From: Burkholderiaceae bacterium
GTDB taxonomy: Bacteria; Pseudomonadota; Gammaproteobacteria; Burkholderiales; Burkholderiaceae
Assembly (NCBI GenBank): GCA_947448695.1
Contig: CANFOL010000008.1
Location: 17,013 to 81,012, forward strand
DNA: 64,000 bases
Direction: 5' to 3'
In this document: positions 30,274-39,973 of the stretch, piece after piece
How positions within the stretch are numbered: the stretch's first letter is position 1
Layout: each line of letters starts with the position of its first letter
Position numbers and translations under genes: made by a program
The notes under the pieces: model-generated
Seen by the model: the letters and a program-made list of their open reading frames with translations, nothing else
Told to the model about the DNA's origin: nothing
The model's database searches: none

Positions 30274-30362
30274 CTTAATACGATTTATTTATCGCCATTT
30301 TGGTGCAAGCAAATATATTTAAAATTCTTGTCAAGACTATTTAATAAAAAATTTCAAAAAAC

Positions 30363-30385
30363 TTATCCACAGGTTTTGTGGATAA
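30363..30385. promoter_or_regulatory. two perfect inverted DnaA boxes, also an 11-bp hairpin
   Basis: TTATCCACA at 30363-30371 and its inverse TGTGGATAA at 30377-30385, five bases apart, inside an AT-rich 295-base spacer (30274-30568) between tRNA-Arg and the Nudix gene. Both match the strongest DnaA-box form. The same bases form an 11-bp stem (with flanking AC/GT) followed on the minus strand by T-rich runs, so it could instead be a terminator for minus-strand transcripts, although no minus-strand gene ends there. The rest of the spacer shows no gene. Confidence 0.6.
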
Positions 30386-30568
30386 GTAAAACAAAAATCA
30401 TAAAATATCTATGAATATTAGGGCTTGAGCTGACTTGCTAATTTTTTAAGCAGCACAAAAATCCTTTAATAAATATTTTTTTATAAAGTGATTGCTTTTT
30501 TATTAAGAATATAAATTACTAGTGAAATCCCTAATAATAAATAATCTGAACTGTTAAAGTGAATACCA

Positions 30569-31396
30569 ATGACCAGCTATCAATTGAATGAAAATTCTAG
30601 ATCCGCACTCAGAGAAATTATTGAGACTTCTTTTCGAAATGTTCCTCAAGATTTATTAACAGTTCAGTTAAATGATCAAATTGTTGGCTATGTTACCCAT
30701 ACGATTTTTATAGCGATACAAAAATTCATTGACACTGATAAACAAGATATCAACTTCATACATTGCTCTAATCATAAGATTATTATGGATGGTGCAACAC
30801 CCAACCAACTAAGTATAGAGCTGCGCATCCTCGCTCAGTATTTAAGAGAGGTACACCTTCTCACGGGTTGGCGAGACGAAGAGTTTTCTTATATAGATGA
30901 ACATGCTCATGAGCGCTTTCGCGTGGAAAGAACTTTCTTCCGAGCCTTTGGCTTACATAGTCGCGCAATTCATATCAATGGCTACACAAAGAATCAACAA
31001 CTATGGTTAGCTCGTAGGAGTAATACTAAACATATCGACCCAAATCTACTAGATAATATTACAGCGGGTGGCATCAGTGCGAACGAAACTCTTTTAAATT
31101 GTGTTCACCGAGAGCTGCGTGAAGAAGCCGGTATTGGATCTGAACTAACTCAACAGTTAAATCCGATTAGTTCTATTACTGTGCGGAGAGGTTTAGTTGA
31201 CTCAAGCCTGCATCATGAAACTTTATACACCTTCGATTTAGAATTGCCTTTAACCTTCCAACCCCAAAACCAGGATCTAGAAGTCAGTGATTTTATTTTA
31301 GTAGATTACGAACAGGCTCTTAAGTATGTTTTAAATGAAGAAATGACAATCGATGCTGGAGTCGTTACAGCGGATTTTTTATTACGGCATTGTTAA
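30569..31396 (+). CDS. Nudix hydrolase with N-terminal DUF4743-like domain
   Basis: Hydrolyses an unknown nucleoside-diphosphate-linked compound. It has 275 aa. The N-terminal 120 residues resemble the DUF4743 region found before Nudix domains in thiamine-pyrophosphokinase-associated proteins. The Nudix box is complete at about residues 167-189, with GGISANE, RELREEAGI and catalytic glutamates E185/E186. The related yeast protein acts on oxidised thiamine derivatives, so a clean-up role for damaged thiamine diphosphate is plausible but inferred. Its 3' end overlaps the GNAT gene by 15 bases. Confidence 0.85.
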   Translation: MTSYQLNENSRSALREIIETSFRNVPQDLLTVQLNDQIVGYVTHTIFIAIQKFIDTDKQDINFIHCSNHKIIMDGATPNQLSIELRILAQYLREVHLLTGWRDEEFSYIDEHAHERFRVERTFFRAFGLHSRAIHINGYTKNQQLWLARRSNTKHIDPNLLDNITAGGISANETLLNCVHRELREEAGIGSELTQQLNPISSITVRRGLVDSSLHHETLYTFDLELPLTFQPQNQDLEVSDFILVDYEQALKYVLNEEMTIDAGVVTADFLLRHC

Positions 31397-31816
31397 TGTC
31401 ATTAGCACGTGCTCTATACCCGCTTCCTTAAAAGTTTCTGGATGAGCCACAAAGCCTAATTTTTTATAAAAGAGCTGGCTAATAGTTTGAGCATGTATAC
31501 AACACTTTGCTGCGCCTTTTTCCTTAGCATAATGAATCAGTGTTTTCATCAAATTTTCACCGTAACCGGCACCACGATATTTTTTTAATACACACAACCG
31601 GCCAATAAAATACACATTACTGCTTGGATCTTTCTTGAACACTCTTCCAGTTCCAATTACTTGATCATCTAACCATAAAAGCGCATGCATAGCGAAAGAA
31701 TCGAATTCGTCTTGCTCTAAATCAAAGGGTACACTTTGTTCTTTTACAAAGATTTCAATACGCAGTGGCATTGCGATATCTTCAGCCTGCCGCCACGTTA
31801 GTATTTGGATATTCAT
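31382..31816 (-). CDS. GNAT-family N-acetyltransferase
   Basis: 144 aa, single GNAT domain. RIEIFVKEQSVPFDLEQDEFD is the family N-terminal block and KKYRGAGYGENLMK is the acetyl-CoA loop (RGAGYG). QLFYKKLGF is the C-terminal motif. It resembles small YjcF/ElaA-like acetyltransferases of unknown substrate. It is convergent with the Nudix gene and its coding sequence overlaps that gene's last 15 bases. Confidence 0.88.
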   Translation of the reverse strand: MNIQILTWRQAEDIAMPLRIEIFVKEQSVPFDLEQDEFDSFAMHALLWLDDQVIGTGRVFKKDPSSNVYFIGRLCVLKKYRGAGYGENLMKTLIHYAKEKGAAKCCIHAQTISQLFYKKLGFVAHPETFKEAGIEHVLMTLTMP

Positions 31817-31832
31817 AAATTCGTAGTAAAAT

Positions 31833-31862
31833 TTGCGTTATAGTAAGAAAAAAAGTTATAAT
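31833..31862 (+). promoter_or_regulatory. promoter of tRNA-Asn
   Basis: TTGCGT (31833-31838) and a perfect TATAAT (31857-31862) are 18 bases apart. The tRNA starts 11 bases after the -10 box, which suits a near-zero leader. Confidence 0.65.
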
Positions 31863-31872
31863 ACTCCTTTAT

Positions 31873-31948
31873 TCCCTGATAGCTCAGTCGGTAGAGCGAC
31901 GGACTGTTAATCCGCAGGTCCCTGGTTCGAGTCCAGGTCGGGGAGCCA
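31873..31948 (+). tRNA. tRNA-Asn (anticodon GUU)
   Basis: 76 bases with CCA encoded. Acceptor TCCCTGA pairs with TCGGGGA. Anticodon loop CTGTTAA gives GTT. The D arm (GCTCAGTCGGTAGAGC) and T arm (CCTGG-TTCGAGT-CCAGG) are canonical. Confidence 0.97.
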
Positions 31949-31961
31949 AAAAATAGCTTAT

Positions 31962-31989
31962 AAAAAACCACCTTAAAAGGTGGTTTTTT
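31962..31989. terminator. bidirectional rho-independent terminator
   Basis: An 11-bp stem, AAAAAACCACC with GGTGGTTTTTT, around loop TTAAAA. Each strand ends in a T run. It lies 14 bases after tRNA-Asn and 34 bases after the stop of the convergent OFA transporter, so it can serve both. Confidence 0.9.
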
Positions 31990-32022
31990 ATTGCTTCTCT
32001 ATTTTTTAATTATCTAAATTTT

Positions 32023-33660
32023 TTAACTAAACAATTTAAGCGCACTTAATCCCGTACGATAAACACCCCAAGCGAGTGGTAAGCTAACAAAACCCCATGC
32101 TAGAGCAATCTTTAAAGTAGTAGTCTGATCATTCGACATGCTCGTATTAGAAACAGTGCCTAAACTCTTTTCATGTGCCAATCGCTTTTCATCAGCTAAC
32201 TCAGCATCGCTCATGAACCATTTATCAGCAACTGGTTTAATGAGTAAATTACAAATTAAACCAATTAATAACATCCCGACTAAGATATACATGGTTTGGT
32301 TATAAACCTGACTTTTAGGTAAGCCTAATCCAAGTTGATAGTCGCGCATATAGTTCACAACAACAGGTCCTAAAATGCCCGCCGTTGCCCAAGCGGTTAA
32401 TAAACGACCATGAATAGCACCAACCATTTGGGTTCCAAAGAGATCCGCAAGATAAGCTGGAATCGTCGCAAAACCGCCACCATACATACTTAAAATAACA
32501 CCAAAGGCAATGACGAAGGCAAATAAATTTCCAGAGTTCGCACTGGAAGGTACGCTTGCATAAAGAAGTCCTCCAAGAATGAAGAAAATCGTATAAGTGA
32601 GCTTTCTGCCTAGCTTATCGGATAAGCTAGCCCAAAAAAATCTTCCAAGAATATTAAATAAACTAAGCAAAGCAGTAAATCCAGCAGCTATACCAGCAAT
32701 GATTGTTAATTGAGATTTGTCTAAGTCATTAAATTTGAGATCTAAGCCCATCAATTTTCCGGCAAAAACTTCTTGCAACATGGGCGATGCCATACCAATC
32801 ACACCAATACCGGCTGACACATTCATCATTAGAACCATCCATACTAGCCAAAATTGAGGAATTCCCCAGATCTTCTTCACATGCACGCTACGAGAAGTGA
32901 TCATTGAGTTATTGGTAGTATTCTGCGGTGGAGTCCAGCCTTTTGGCTTCCAATCACTCGCTGGTATGCGATAACTCATAGCTCCTACCAACATATAGAT
33001 GATGTAAATAACCCCCATCACCACAAATGTTTTAGCAACACCAACATCTGTAGGAGTTGCAAAATGTTTAATTAATAACGCTGCAAGTGGTGAACCAATC
33101 ATAGCGCCACCCCCAAAGCCCATGATTGCCATTCCGGTCGCCATCCCCCGACGGTCTGGAAACCATTTAATCAAGGTGGAAACTGGCGAAATATACCCAA
33201 GGCCAAGACCGATGCCACCAATCACCCCAGAACCTAAAATCATGATCCAAAATTGATGTGTATAGATTCCAAATGCTGAAATCAACATACCCCCACCCCA
33301 ACAGATGGCCGATACTACTCCAGCTTTTCTTGGGCCAGATCGCTCTAACCAACCACCCCATATTGCGGCAGAAACTCCTAAAAAGACAAAAAATAAGGTA
33401 TACATCCAACCCAAGGTGGAGATTTTCCAATCACAACTGGTATTAAATAATTCCTGAAAGAAACCCACTTCAGGTCCACATTTAATCGCTTCAGTTAAGC
33501 CTTGTGAAACAGCTAAAGACTTCGATAGAGGTAGCCAAAATACGGAGAATCCATATGCCATTCCAATACATAAGTGAATCGCAAGAGCTGCAGGGGGAAC
33601 TAGCCATCGATTAAACCCTGGACCTGCAATCGTGTGCTCTTTATTTAAGAAACTAAACAT
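32023..33660 (-). CDS. OFA-family MFS transporter (oxalate/formate antiporter family)
   Basis: Inner-membrane carrier of 545 aa with about 12 predicted helices and a hydrophilic segment near residues 500-520. The N-terminus HLCIGMAYGFSVFWLPLSKSL and GGIGLGLGYISPVSTLIKWFPDRRGMATG are typical of OFA proteins. An insertion (NTSCDWKIST) in the first periplasmic loop is common in the long OFA subgroup. The neighbour fhs uses formate, so transport of formate, oxalate or another short monocarboxylate is inferred; related proteins also carry pyruvate or lactate. Confidence 0.85.
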   Translation of the reverse strand: MFSFLNKEHTIAGPGFNRWLVPPAALAIHLCIGMAYGFSVFWLPLSKSLAVSQGLTEAIKCGPEVGFFQELFNTSCDWKISTLGWMYTLFFVFLGVSAAIWGGWLERSGPRKAGVVSAICWGGGMLISAFGIYTHQFWIMILGSGVIGGIGLGLGYISPVSTLIKWFPDRRGMATGMAIMGFGGGAMIGSPLAALLIKHFATPTDVGVAKTFVVMGVIYIIYMLVGAMSYRIPASDWKPKGWTPPQNTTNNSMITSRSVHVKKIWGIPQFWLVWMVLMMNVSAGIGVIGMASPMLQEVFAGKLMGLDLKFNDLDKSQLTIIAGIAAGFTALLSLFNILGRFFWASLSDKLGRKLTYTIFFILGGLLYASVPSSANSGNLFAFVIAFGVILSMYGGGFATIPAYLADLFGTQMVGAIHGRLLTAWATAGILGPVVVNYMRDYQLGLGLPKSQVYNQTMYILVGMLLIGLICNLLIKPVADKWFMSDAELADEKRLAHEKSLGTVSNTSMSNDQTTTLKIALAWGFVSLPLAWGVYRTGLSALKLFS

Positions 33661-33703
33661 AGTAATTTTTTCCGCTTGATAAAGTAATTAAAAAATGTGT
33701 CTA

Positions 33704-35377
33704 TTAGAAAAGACCTTTAATGGTTCCATTGTCATCGATACCAATGGCATTTGCCGCAGGAGTCTTTGGTAATCCTGGCATGGTCATGATGTCTCCGCAA
33801 ATCGCCACAATAAATTCTGCGCCGGCAGACAAACGGACTTCACGAATATTCAGTGTATGGCCCGTCGGTGCTCCTCTCACACTTGCATCACCGGAAAATG
33901 AGGATTGCGTTTTAGCAATACAAACAGGGTAATTTGCATATCCAGCACTTTCAAAATAGGTTAGACGCTCCAATACCGCTTTATCAGCTGTAATTTTTTC
34001 TGCGCCATAGATTTTGGTTGCAATTGTTTTAATCTTATCTAATAAAGAGATATTGTCTTCATATACATAATGAAAGTTATTTTCACTTTCAGATAGCTTG
34101 ACGACAGCCTGTGCTAATTCAGCAGCGCCTCGTCCGCCCTGTCCCCAATGCTTTGCAAGGATTACTTCTACACCATATTGTTCAGCTGTTGATCGTAGCA
34201 GATTAACTTCTGCTTCAGTATCTTCTGTACGGTGGTTGATTGCAACGACACACGGTAAGCCATAATGATTTTTGATGTTGTAGATATGTTTCTCTAAATT
34301 GACTAGACCTTTTTTGAGGGCCTCTAAATTTTCATGAGAAGTCTCTTTGACTTCCATACCACCATGGTATTTGATAGCGCGAATGGTTGCCACCAACACA
34401 ACGGCAGCGGGCTTTAACCCAGCTTTACGACATTTAATGTCTATAAATTTTTCCGCCCCCAGGTCTGCTCCAAAGCCGGCTTCGGTCACCACATAGTCAG
34501 CTAGCTTAAGAGCGGTTTTTGTAGCAATCACTGAGTTACACCCGTGGGCAATATTAGCAAAAGGTCCACCGTGTACAAATGCGATATTACCTTCAAGAGT
34601 TTGTACGACATTCGGAGTAAAGGCTTCTTTTAATAAGGCAGCCATTGCTCCTTCTGCTTTTAAGTCACTTGCAAGAACGGGCTTTTTGTCTAGGTTATAA
34701 CCCAAGACGATTTTTCCTAAGCGTTTTTTGAGGTCAGTTAAATCGCTCGCTAAACAAAAAATTGCCATGACTTCTGAAGCAACCACAATATCAAAGCCAT
34801 CTTCACGCACAAAACCATTACCCGGACCACCTAAACCAATAGAAATTTTACGTAGTGAACGATCATTCATATCCATCACACGTCTCCAAGTAATGCGTCG
34901 TGTATCTAATTGGAGTTCATTCCCATGATGGATATGGTTATCAATCATGGCCGAAAGTAAATTATGAGCAGAAGCTATTGCGTGAAAATCACCGGTGAAG
35001 TGGAGATTAATGTCTTCCATTGGAATCACTTGAGCCATTCCACCTCCTGTCGCGCCACCCTTCATACCAAAAACTGGCCCTAAAGATGGTTCTCGCAGAC
35101 AAATCAAGGTTTTTTTGCCAATCAGGTTTAATGCGTCACCTAAGCCTACCGTTGTCGTTGTTTTCCCCTCACCAGCCGGGGTTGGAGAGATGGCAGTCAC
35201 AAGGATTAATTTACCGTCTGGTTTGGCTTCAAGTGACTTGATATAGTCTAAGGAGAGCTTTGCTTTGTAATGCCCATAGGGATTAAGAACTTGGTCAGGT
35301 ATGCCTAATTTTTCGTGAACCAGAGGAATAATCGCTTGAATCTTTGCTGCTTGGGCAATTTCAATGTCACTTTTCAT
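33704..35377 (-). CDS. fhs: formate--tetrahydrofolate ligase
   Basis: ATP-dependent formation of 10-formyl-THF from formate. It has 557 aa, full length. The P-loop is [11 protein letters not shown] (about residues 66-76), with [16 protein letters not shown] and [14 protein letters not shown] typical of the family. It lies 43 bases upstream of the OFA transporter in the same direction, suggesting co-expression for use of imported or endogenous formate. Confidence 0.97.
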   Translation of the reverse strand: MKSDIEIAQAAKIQAIIPLVHEKLGIPDQVLNPYGHYKAKLSLDYIKSLEAKPDGKLILVTAISPTPAGEGKTTTTVGLGDALNLIGKKTLICLREPSLGPVFGMKGGATGGGMAQVIPMEDINLHFTGDFHAIASAHNLLSAMIDNHIHHGNELQLDTRRITWRRVMDMNDRSLRKISIGLGGPGNGFVREDGFDIVVASEVMAIFCLASDLTDLKKRLGKIVLGYNLDKKPVLASDLKAEGAMAALLKEAFTPNVVQTLEGNIAFVHGGPFANIAHGCNSVIATKTALKLADYVVTEAGFGADLGAEKFIDIKCRKAGLKPAAVVLVATIRAIKYHGGMEVKETSHENLEALKKGLVNLEKHIYNIKNHYGLPCVVAINHRTEDTEAEVNLLRSTAEQYGVEVILAKHWGQGGRGAAELAQAVVKLSESENNFHYVYEDNISLLDKIKTIATKIYGAEKITADKAVLERLTYFESAGYANYPVCIAKTQSSFSGDASVRGAPTGHTLNIREVRLSAGAEFIVAICGDIMTMPGLPKTPAANAIGIDDNGTIKGLF

Positions 35378-35536
35378 AGGAAAGAAGATTATTTTTATTT
35401 AATTATTAATACCATAATATAAACAATTTCAATCAGAAGAAATACTAGGTTTTACGATAGCAGTCCCTAAAATGTGTTTAAATTGTTAAAATTTAATTTT
35501 ATTACAAGCAATCTGCCCCCTTTTTAAGGACATCAT

Positions 35537-36661
35537 ATGCCAGGCCTCCTTCCAAATGTCGATCCAGACGGACTATTAGAATACTCTGTCGTGTATACCG
35601 ACCGTTCTTTGAACCATATGTCGAAAAAGTTCCAAAAAGTAGTTCAAGATATCACGATGGTTTTAAAAGAAGTCTATAACGCGGATACCTGTGCTCTTGT
35701 TCCGGGAAGCGGTACTTTTGGGATGGAAGCAGTTGCGAGGCAATTTGCAAATAAAGAAAAATGCTTAATCCTAAGGAACGGCTGGTTTAGCTATCGCTGG
35801 ACGCAGATTTTTGATATGGGTCATTTCGCCGGGGATTTACATGTTCTGAAGGCTAAGCGACTTGGTGATACCAATCAATCTCCCTTTATGCCCCACCCCA
35901 TCGAAGATGTTGTGGCTTACATAAAAAATGAGAAGCCTGCCGTCGTATTTGCGCCGCATGTGGAAACCTCAGCAGGAATTATTCTGCCAGATGATTATTT
36001 AAAACAAGTTGGAGATGCAGTGCATTCCGTCGGCGGCTTATTTGTTCTAGACTGTGTAGCCTCAGGCGCGATGTGGGTTGATATGAAAGCTTGTGGCGTT
36101 GACATTCTAATCACTGCCCCACAAAAAGGCTGGAGTAGTTCACCCTGTTGCGCTATGGTCTGCCTTAGTACCTTAGCTCGTGAAAAAATGGAGCAAACTA
36201 CCAGCTCTAGCTATGCCATCGATCTAAAAAAATGGACCCAAATTACCGAAGCTTATGCAACAACCAGCTTTGTGTATCACACCACCCTACCGACTGATGC
36301 CCTCAGAATCTTGCGTGATGTCATGCTTGAAACCAGATCATTAGGATTTGATCGTTTAAAGGCCGCGCAAGCAGAACTTGGTACAAAAATCAGAAAAGTT
36401 TTAGTGAATCACAACTATCCTTCCGTTGCCGCTGAAGGCTACCAAGCTCCTTGTGTTATCGTAAGTTACACCACTGATCCTGATATTCAATCTGGTAAAA
36501 AGTTTATTGAACAAGGTCTTCAAACTGCCGCAGGTGTTCCGTTGCAATGCGATGAGGGGGCTGATTATCGTTCTTTCCGCTTAGGTCTTTTTGGACTTGA
36601 GAAACTTCAAAATGTGGATCGCTCAGTAGCATCCTTTGCCCAAGCACTAGAAAAAATTTGA
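35537..36661 (+). CDS. class V aminotransferase, alanine/serine-glyoxylate aminotransferase family
   Basis: PLP enzyme of 374 aa. PGSGTFGMEAVARQ forms the phosphate loop near residue 57, D172 (LDCVASG) should hold the pyridine nitrogen and K197 (APQKGWSS) should bind PLP. The family moves amino groups to glyoxylate or pyruvate. Divergence from fhs and the OFA transporter suggests glyoxylate/serine/C1 metabolism, but donor and acceptor are not deducible. It starts unusually near the active-site region (MPGLLPNVDPDG), about 15 residues shorter at the N-terminus than many relatives. Confidence 0.82.
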   Translation: MPGLLPNVDPDGLLEYSVVYTDRSLNHMSKKFQKVVQDITMVLKEVYNADTCALVPGSGTFGMEAVARQFANKEKCLILRNGWFSYRWTQIFDMGHFAGDLHVLKAKRLGDTNQSPFMPHPIEDVVAYIKNEKPAVVFAPHVETSAGIILPDDYLKQVGDAVHSVGGLFVLDCVASGAMWVDMKACGVDILITAPQKGWSSSPCCAMVCLSTLAREKMEQTTSSSYAIDLKKWTQITEAYATTSFVYHTTLPTDALRILRDVMLETRSLGFDRLKAAQAELGTKIRKVLVNHNYPSVAAEGYQAPCVIVSYTTDPDIQSGKKFIEQGLQTAAGVPLQCDEGADYRSFRLGLFGLEKLQNVDRSVASFAQALEKI

Positions 36662-36663
36662 AG

Positions 36664-36694
36664 TAATGATTGATCCCTGAGATCAATCATTACA
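36664..36694. terminator. perfect 13-bp hairpin between convergent genes
   Basis: GTAATGATTGATC (36664-36676) pairs exactly with 36682-36694 around loop CCTGA, directly after the aminotransferase stop. On the minus strand it is followed by TTCAAATTTTTT, so it could end transcripts of the convergent 36767-37762 gene; on the plus strand no T run follows. A short second stem TCACTC/GAGTGA lies about 15 bases further on. Confidence 0.6.
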
Positions 36695-36766
36695 GACTAG
36701 GTTAAGTCACTCATCCCCGAGTGAAAGTAAAGTCTAGGGAGTCAAAGCTCGAAGAAAGATAACACT

Positions 36767-37762
36767 TTAGTTTTTCGCAATGTCTAAGGTGCTTGCTGCA
36801 AAAAGCTCTTTCGAATTAACCACACGTTTTGACAGACCTTGGCGGTGGTGATAATTCGTAAAAGTGTCTAGCACACTTTGGTTGGGCTCATAACCGTAAC
36901 TCCAAAAATCTTTTCCAAAAAGGGATATTGTTTCTTGAAGCTCTGCTACCGCCCAGGGGAGCGAGACGGAAAAGTGACCTATTTGGCCCAAGTCTTTAAT
37001 GGCTAATTGCTTTGACTCCAAGAATCCTTTGAATACGCTTGTGCACAACCATGGATGTTTTTCAGCCAAAGACTTTCGTATACCAACCACGTGCATGATA
37101 GGAAAGATCTTTGTCTTTAAGTAATAGCTCTTTTCAATAGATTTAAAATCTTGAAATAGGCGAGAAATGAAGGGACTCTCATTTAAAAAACAAGATGGCG
37201 CTTTCGCTGAAAAAATAGCATCAATTTGGCCTGATAAAAGTGCTTCAGATAATGAAAGATCAGAAGGTAATTGTTGTATATCGATATCACTTGCTAGTTC
37301 GATAGGTGTTCTTTCTTGTCGCCCCGGCTCCTCTAACCCCCCTCTTCGCCAGAGAATTTGGTTAGGACTGATGCCGTACTCATCTAATAAAAGACCACGA
37401 ATCCATACATTTGCTGTAATTTGATATTCAGGAATCCCAATTTTTTTTCCAATTAAATCCGCTGGTTTTTTTATGCCTCGATCAGTTCGTATGTAGATAC
37501 CCGAATGACGAAATGCACGCGATAAAAAAACGGGGATTGCAACATAATGAGCGTTATCTTTAGCTATATTTGAGGTATGACTACTTAAAGACATTTCGCA
37601 TATATCAAATTCTTGTGATTTAAAAACGCGGTGAAATGTTTCCTCTGGATCTATGATGATTGGTGTAATTTCACAACCTTCAATTTGGACTCGACCGTCT
37701 AAGAGCGCGCGAGTCCTATCATAGTTTGCACAAGCTAGGCTTAAAGAAAGTTTACTCGTCAT
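36767..37762 (-). CDS. 4,5-dihydroxyphthalate-decarboxylase-like / periplasmic-binding-fold protein
   Basis: 331 aa. It matches the family named after Pht5: LACANYDRTRALLDGRVQIEGCE at the start, FRHSGIYIRTDRGIKKPADLIGKKIG near residue 90, and WIRGLLLDEYG. The fold is that of type 2 solute-binding proteins. No signal peptide is visible, so it is probably cytoplasmic and either an aromatic-acid decarboxylase or a ligand sensor. It abuts the Bug receptor gene with no gap, so the ligand taken up may be its substrate. Many annotated members lack biochemical proof. Confidence 0.7.
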   Translation of the reverse strand: MTSKLSLSLACANYDRTRALLDGRVQIEGCEITPIIIDPEETFHRVFKSQEFDICEMSLSSHTSNIAKDNAHYVAIPVFLSRAFRHSGIYIRTDRGIKKPADLIGKKIGIPEYQITANVWIRGLLLDEYGISPNQILWRRGGLEEPGRQERTPIELASDIDIQQLPSDLSLSEALLSGQIDAIFSAKAPSCFLNESPFISRLFQDFKSIEKSYYLKTKIFPIMHVVGIRKSLAEKHPWLCTSVFKGFLESKQLAIKDLGQIGHFSVSLPWAVAELQETISLFGKDFWSYGYEPNQSVLDTFTNYHHRQGLSKRVVNSKELFAASTLDIAKN

Positions 37763-38758
37763 TTATTCAGCTTTAATATTCGATTGCTTTGCGGCTTGAG
37801 AGTATTTTTGCTCGTCGGAACGTATTATTTTCATCATGTCGAAAGAGTTTAAGAAAAATGGTTCAAGGCCTGCAATTTCAAGTTTAGACCTTGTGTCAGG
37901 ATCATTCGCAACAAGCTTGACATCTTCCTCGATTTTCTTTTGCAAACTAGCTGAAAGGCCAGTTGGGCCCATAAATCCATAATAATTATCTATCGAAAAG
38001 TTTTTTAATTCCGGAATTCCAGATTCACTGATGGTAGGTAACCCAGGTAATGCTGCACTTGGTTTACTTGAGAGAAGTGCAATTGGTTGAAGTGTACCTT
38101 GTTTGATAAACGATATAACGGCTGGAATGCTTGCAGCGACTATGTTTACCTGCCCACCAAGCGTATCAACAACAGCGGGAGTACAGCCTTTGTAAGGTAT
38201 GTTGACTGCATTGAGTTTCATCGTATTTAAGTAGATTGCCATTGCAAAGTAATGTGGGCTAGCCATGTTACAGGCTGCATAGGCGTGTTTTCCAGGCTCA
38301 CTCTTTAATAGCTTTGTCAGATCCTGTAAGTTTTTCGCTTTAATTTGATTATTGACAGCAATTAACATTGGAGCAGATGTTGCCATGCCTAATGGCGTGA
38401 AGTCTTTTGTAAAGTCAAAAGATAATTTTGGAATTAAAACGTGGTTAATGATGTGAGTGTTTGTTGCAAGTAAAAGGGTATAGCCATCTGGAACTGAACG
38501 ATGAACATACTCAGCACCAATAGAACCACCAGCGCCAGGTTTGTTTTCTACGATAACTGACTGTTTCCATAGTAATGATAATTTTTCAGCAAAAACTCTA
38601 GCAGTAACATCAGCTGCCCCACCTGGTGTGAAGGTAACAATGATTCTTACAGGACGGTTAGGATAATCAGACGGTTTCTCTTGAGCAAAAACACCAGTGA
38701 TCAAAATATTGAACATGAGTAAGAGAATAAAATTCTTAACATTTAGGATTCGATACAT
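37763..38758 (-). CDS. Bug-type TTT solute-binding receptor
   Basis: Periplasmic receptor of tripartite tricarboxylate transporters. It has 331 aa. The signal peptide ends about VFA-Q (residue 25). The mature start YPNRPVRIIVTFTPGGAAD carries ligand-loop Asp D50, and the VENKPGAGGSIGAEYV and GHAYAACNMASPH blocks are typical. The ligand is a carboxylate of unknown kind. It is the first gene of a two-gene unit downstream of a LysR gene. Confidence 0.92.
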   Translation of the reverse strand: MYRILNVKNFILLLMFNILITGVFAQEKPSDYPNRPVRIIVTFTPGGAADVTARVFAEKLSLLWKQSVIVENKPGAGGSIGAEYVHRSVPDGYTLLLATNTHIINHVLIPKLSFDFTKDFTPLGMATSAPMLIAVNNQIKAKNLQDLTKLLKSEPGKHAYAACNMASPHYFAMAIYLNTMKLNAVNIPYKGCTPAVVDTLGGQVNIVAASIPAVISFIKQGTLQPIALLSSKPSAALPGLPTISESGIPELKNFSIDNYYGFMGPTGLSASLQKKIEEDVKLVANDPDTRSKLEIAGLEPFFLNSFDMMKIIRSDEQKYSQAAKQSNIKAE

Positions 38759-38933
38759 TTTGGTTCCAGTATTGACTAATTAATAGGTATTAAATTTATT
38801 TTATTGATATATGAGATTTTAATTTAAAAAACACATTCGATTAAAAGGTACGCACCACATTAGGGATGGTAAGAGTATTAAAAATCGTGGTCATCATTTT
38901 TTATGAAATATAAACAAGAGAGTAATAATTTAG

Positions 38934-39848
38934 TTAATGACTCAGGTAATTTGAAAATCTGGCAGCAGCTGGTGTCAGCATATCAAAAGATTTTGCAAAC
39001 AACATGAGCTCCCTTTTAGACCACTCATCAGTTAGACTTATAGTGCAAAAGCTGCCTTTTTTTGAAAGTAAATGTATCGCCCCATATGGAATAACACCAA
39101 TACCTAGGCCAGACTCTACCATTCGACAAAGAGCACTAAGGCTTGAAACCTTTATACGTTGACGTAGAATGTGACCACTCGAGCTTGCTGCTTTTTCAAG
39201 TAATTGCTGAATCATACTACTGCCGTAAACACCGATTAAATCGTAATCTAGGGCTTGAGAAAATGCTAATTTTTTGTGTGAAGCTAAAGGATGATTGGTT
39301 GGCACAATTAATACCAACTCCTCTTTTCGATAGGCTCTCGAAGCCAAATCAGAATATATTTCAGAAGAATCACAAATACCAATATCAGCGTAGCCTTCTC
39401 GCACGGCTTGAATGACTTCGCGACTTGGTGCTTGGGATAGGTCAATAGATACCTCAGGAGAATCTTTTGCAAAACTTGCAATCTCTTGAGCTAATGATTG
39501 CTCTACGACAGAAGCACTGGCATAAATATGAACATATTCATTTTTGCCAAGAAAAAAATCATCTAAATTAATACGAAGATACTCTATTGATAACAATATA
39601 TCTTTTGCATGCTTAAGCAAACATAGTCCAGCCTCAGTAGGCTCTACTCCTTTTGATTTTCTCGTGAGTAATTTACTTCTCGTTAATTTTTCTAATTCAT
39701 TAACTCTTTTACTAACAGACGATATCGCGAGGTGTGATTTTTTTGCCGCTCCGCCAATACTTCCCATTTGGCAAATGAGGATAAAAATTTCTAACGACCC
39801 TAAATCTAATTTTCGGATAAATTGGTGTTTAGTAACTAAATTTTGCAT
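38934..39848 (-). CDS. LysR-family transcriptional regulator
   Basis: 304 aa. The N-terminal winged helix runs through IGGAAKKSHLAISSVSKRVNELE (about residues 31-53), and the C-terminal periplasmic-binding-like effector domain includes REGYADIGICDSS and VESGLGIGVIPYGA. It is divergent from the URC uracil operon (125-base gap) and upstream of the Bug/Pht5-like pair, so it could control either. No clear T-N11-A pair stood out. Confidence 0.88.
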   Translation of the reverse strand: MQNLVTKHQFIRKLDLGSLEIFILICQMGSIGGAAKKSHLAISSVSKRVNELEKLTRSKLLTRKSKGVEPTEAGLCLLKHAKDILLSIEYLRINLDDFFLGKNEYVHIYASASVVEQSLAQEIASFAKDSPEVSIDLSQAPSREVIQAVREGYADIGICDSSEIYSDLASRAYRKEELVLIVPTNHPLASHKKLAFSQALDYDLIGVYGSSMIQQLLEKAASSSGHILRQRIKVSSLSALCRMVESGLGIGVIPYGAIHLLSKKGSFCTISLTDEWSKRELMLFAKSFDMLTPAAARFSNYLSH

Positions 39849-39973
39849 TTATGTATTTTAATTGATTCAAATAGTGTATTCGTTTTTTTGAAAATCACAT
39901 TGAAAATTTACCAATTGCCATACGCTATAAACTATCTTAGGATAAATCTTATTACGAAAATATAGAAATCATC

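Noticed and set aside
39849..39973. Promoter boxes for the URC operon
   Set aside because: TTGAAA and TATAAA are 20 bases apart, too far for a confident call, and the alternative pair is weak.
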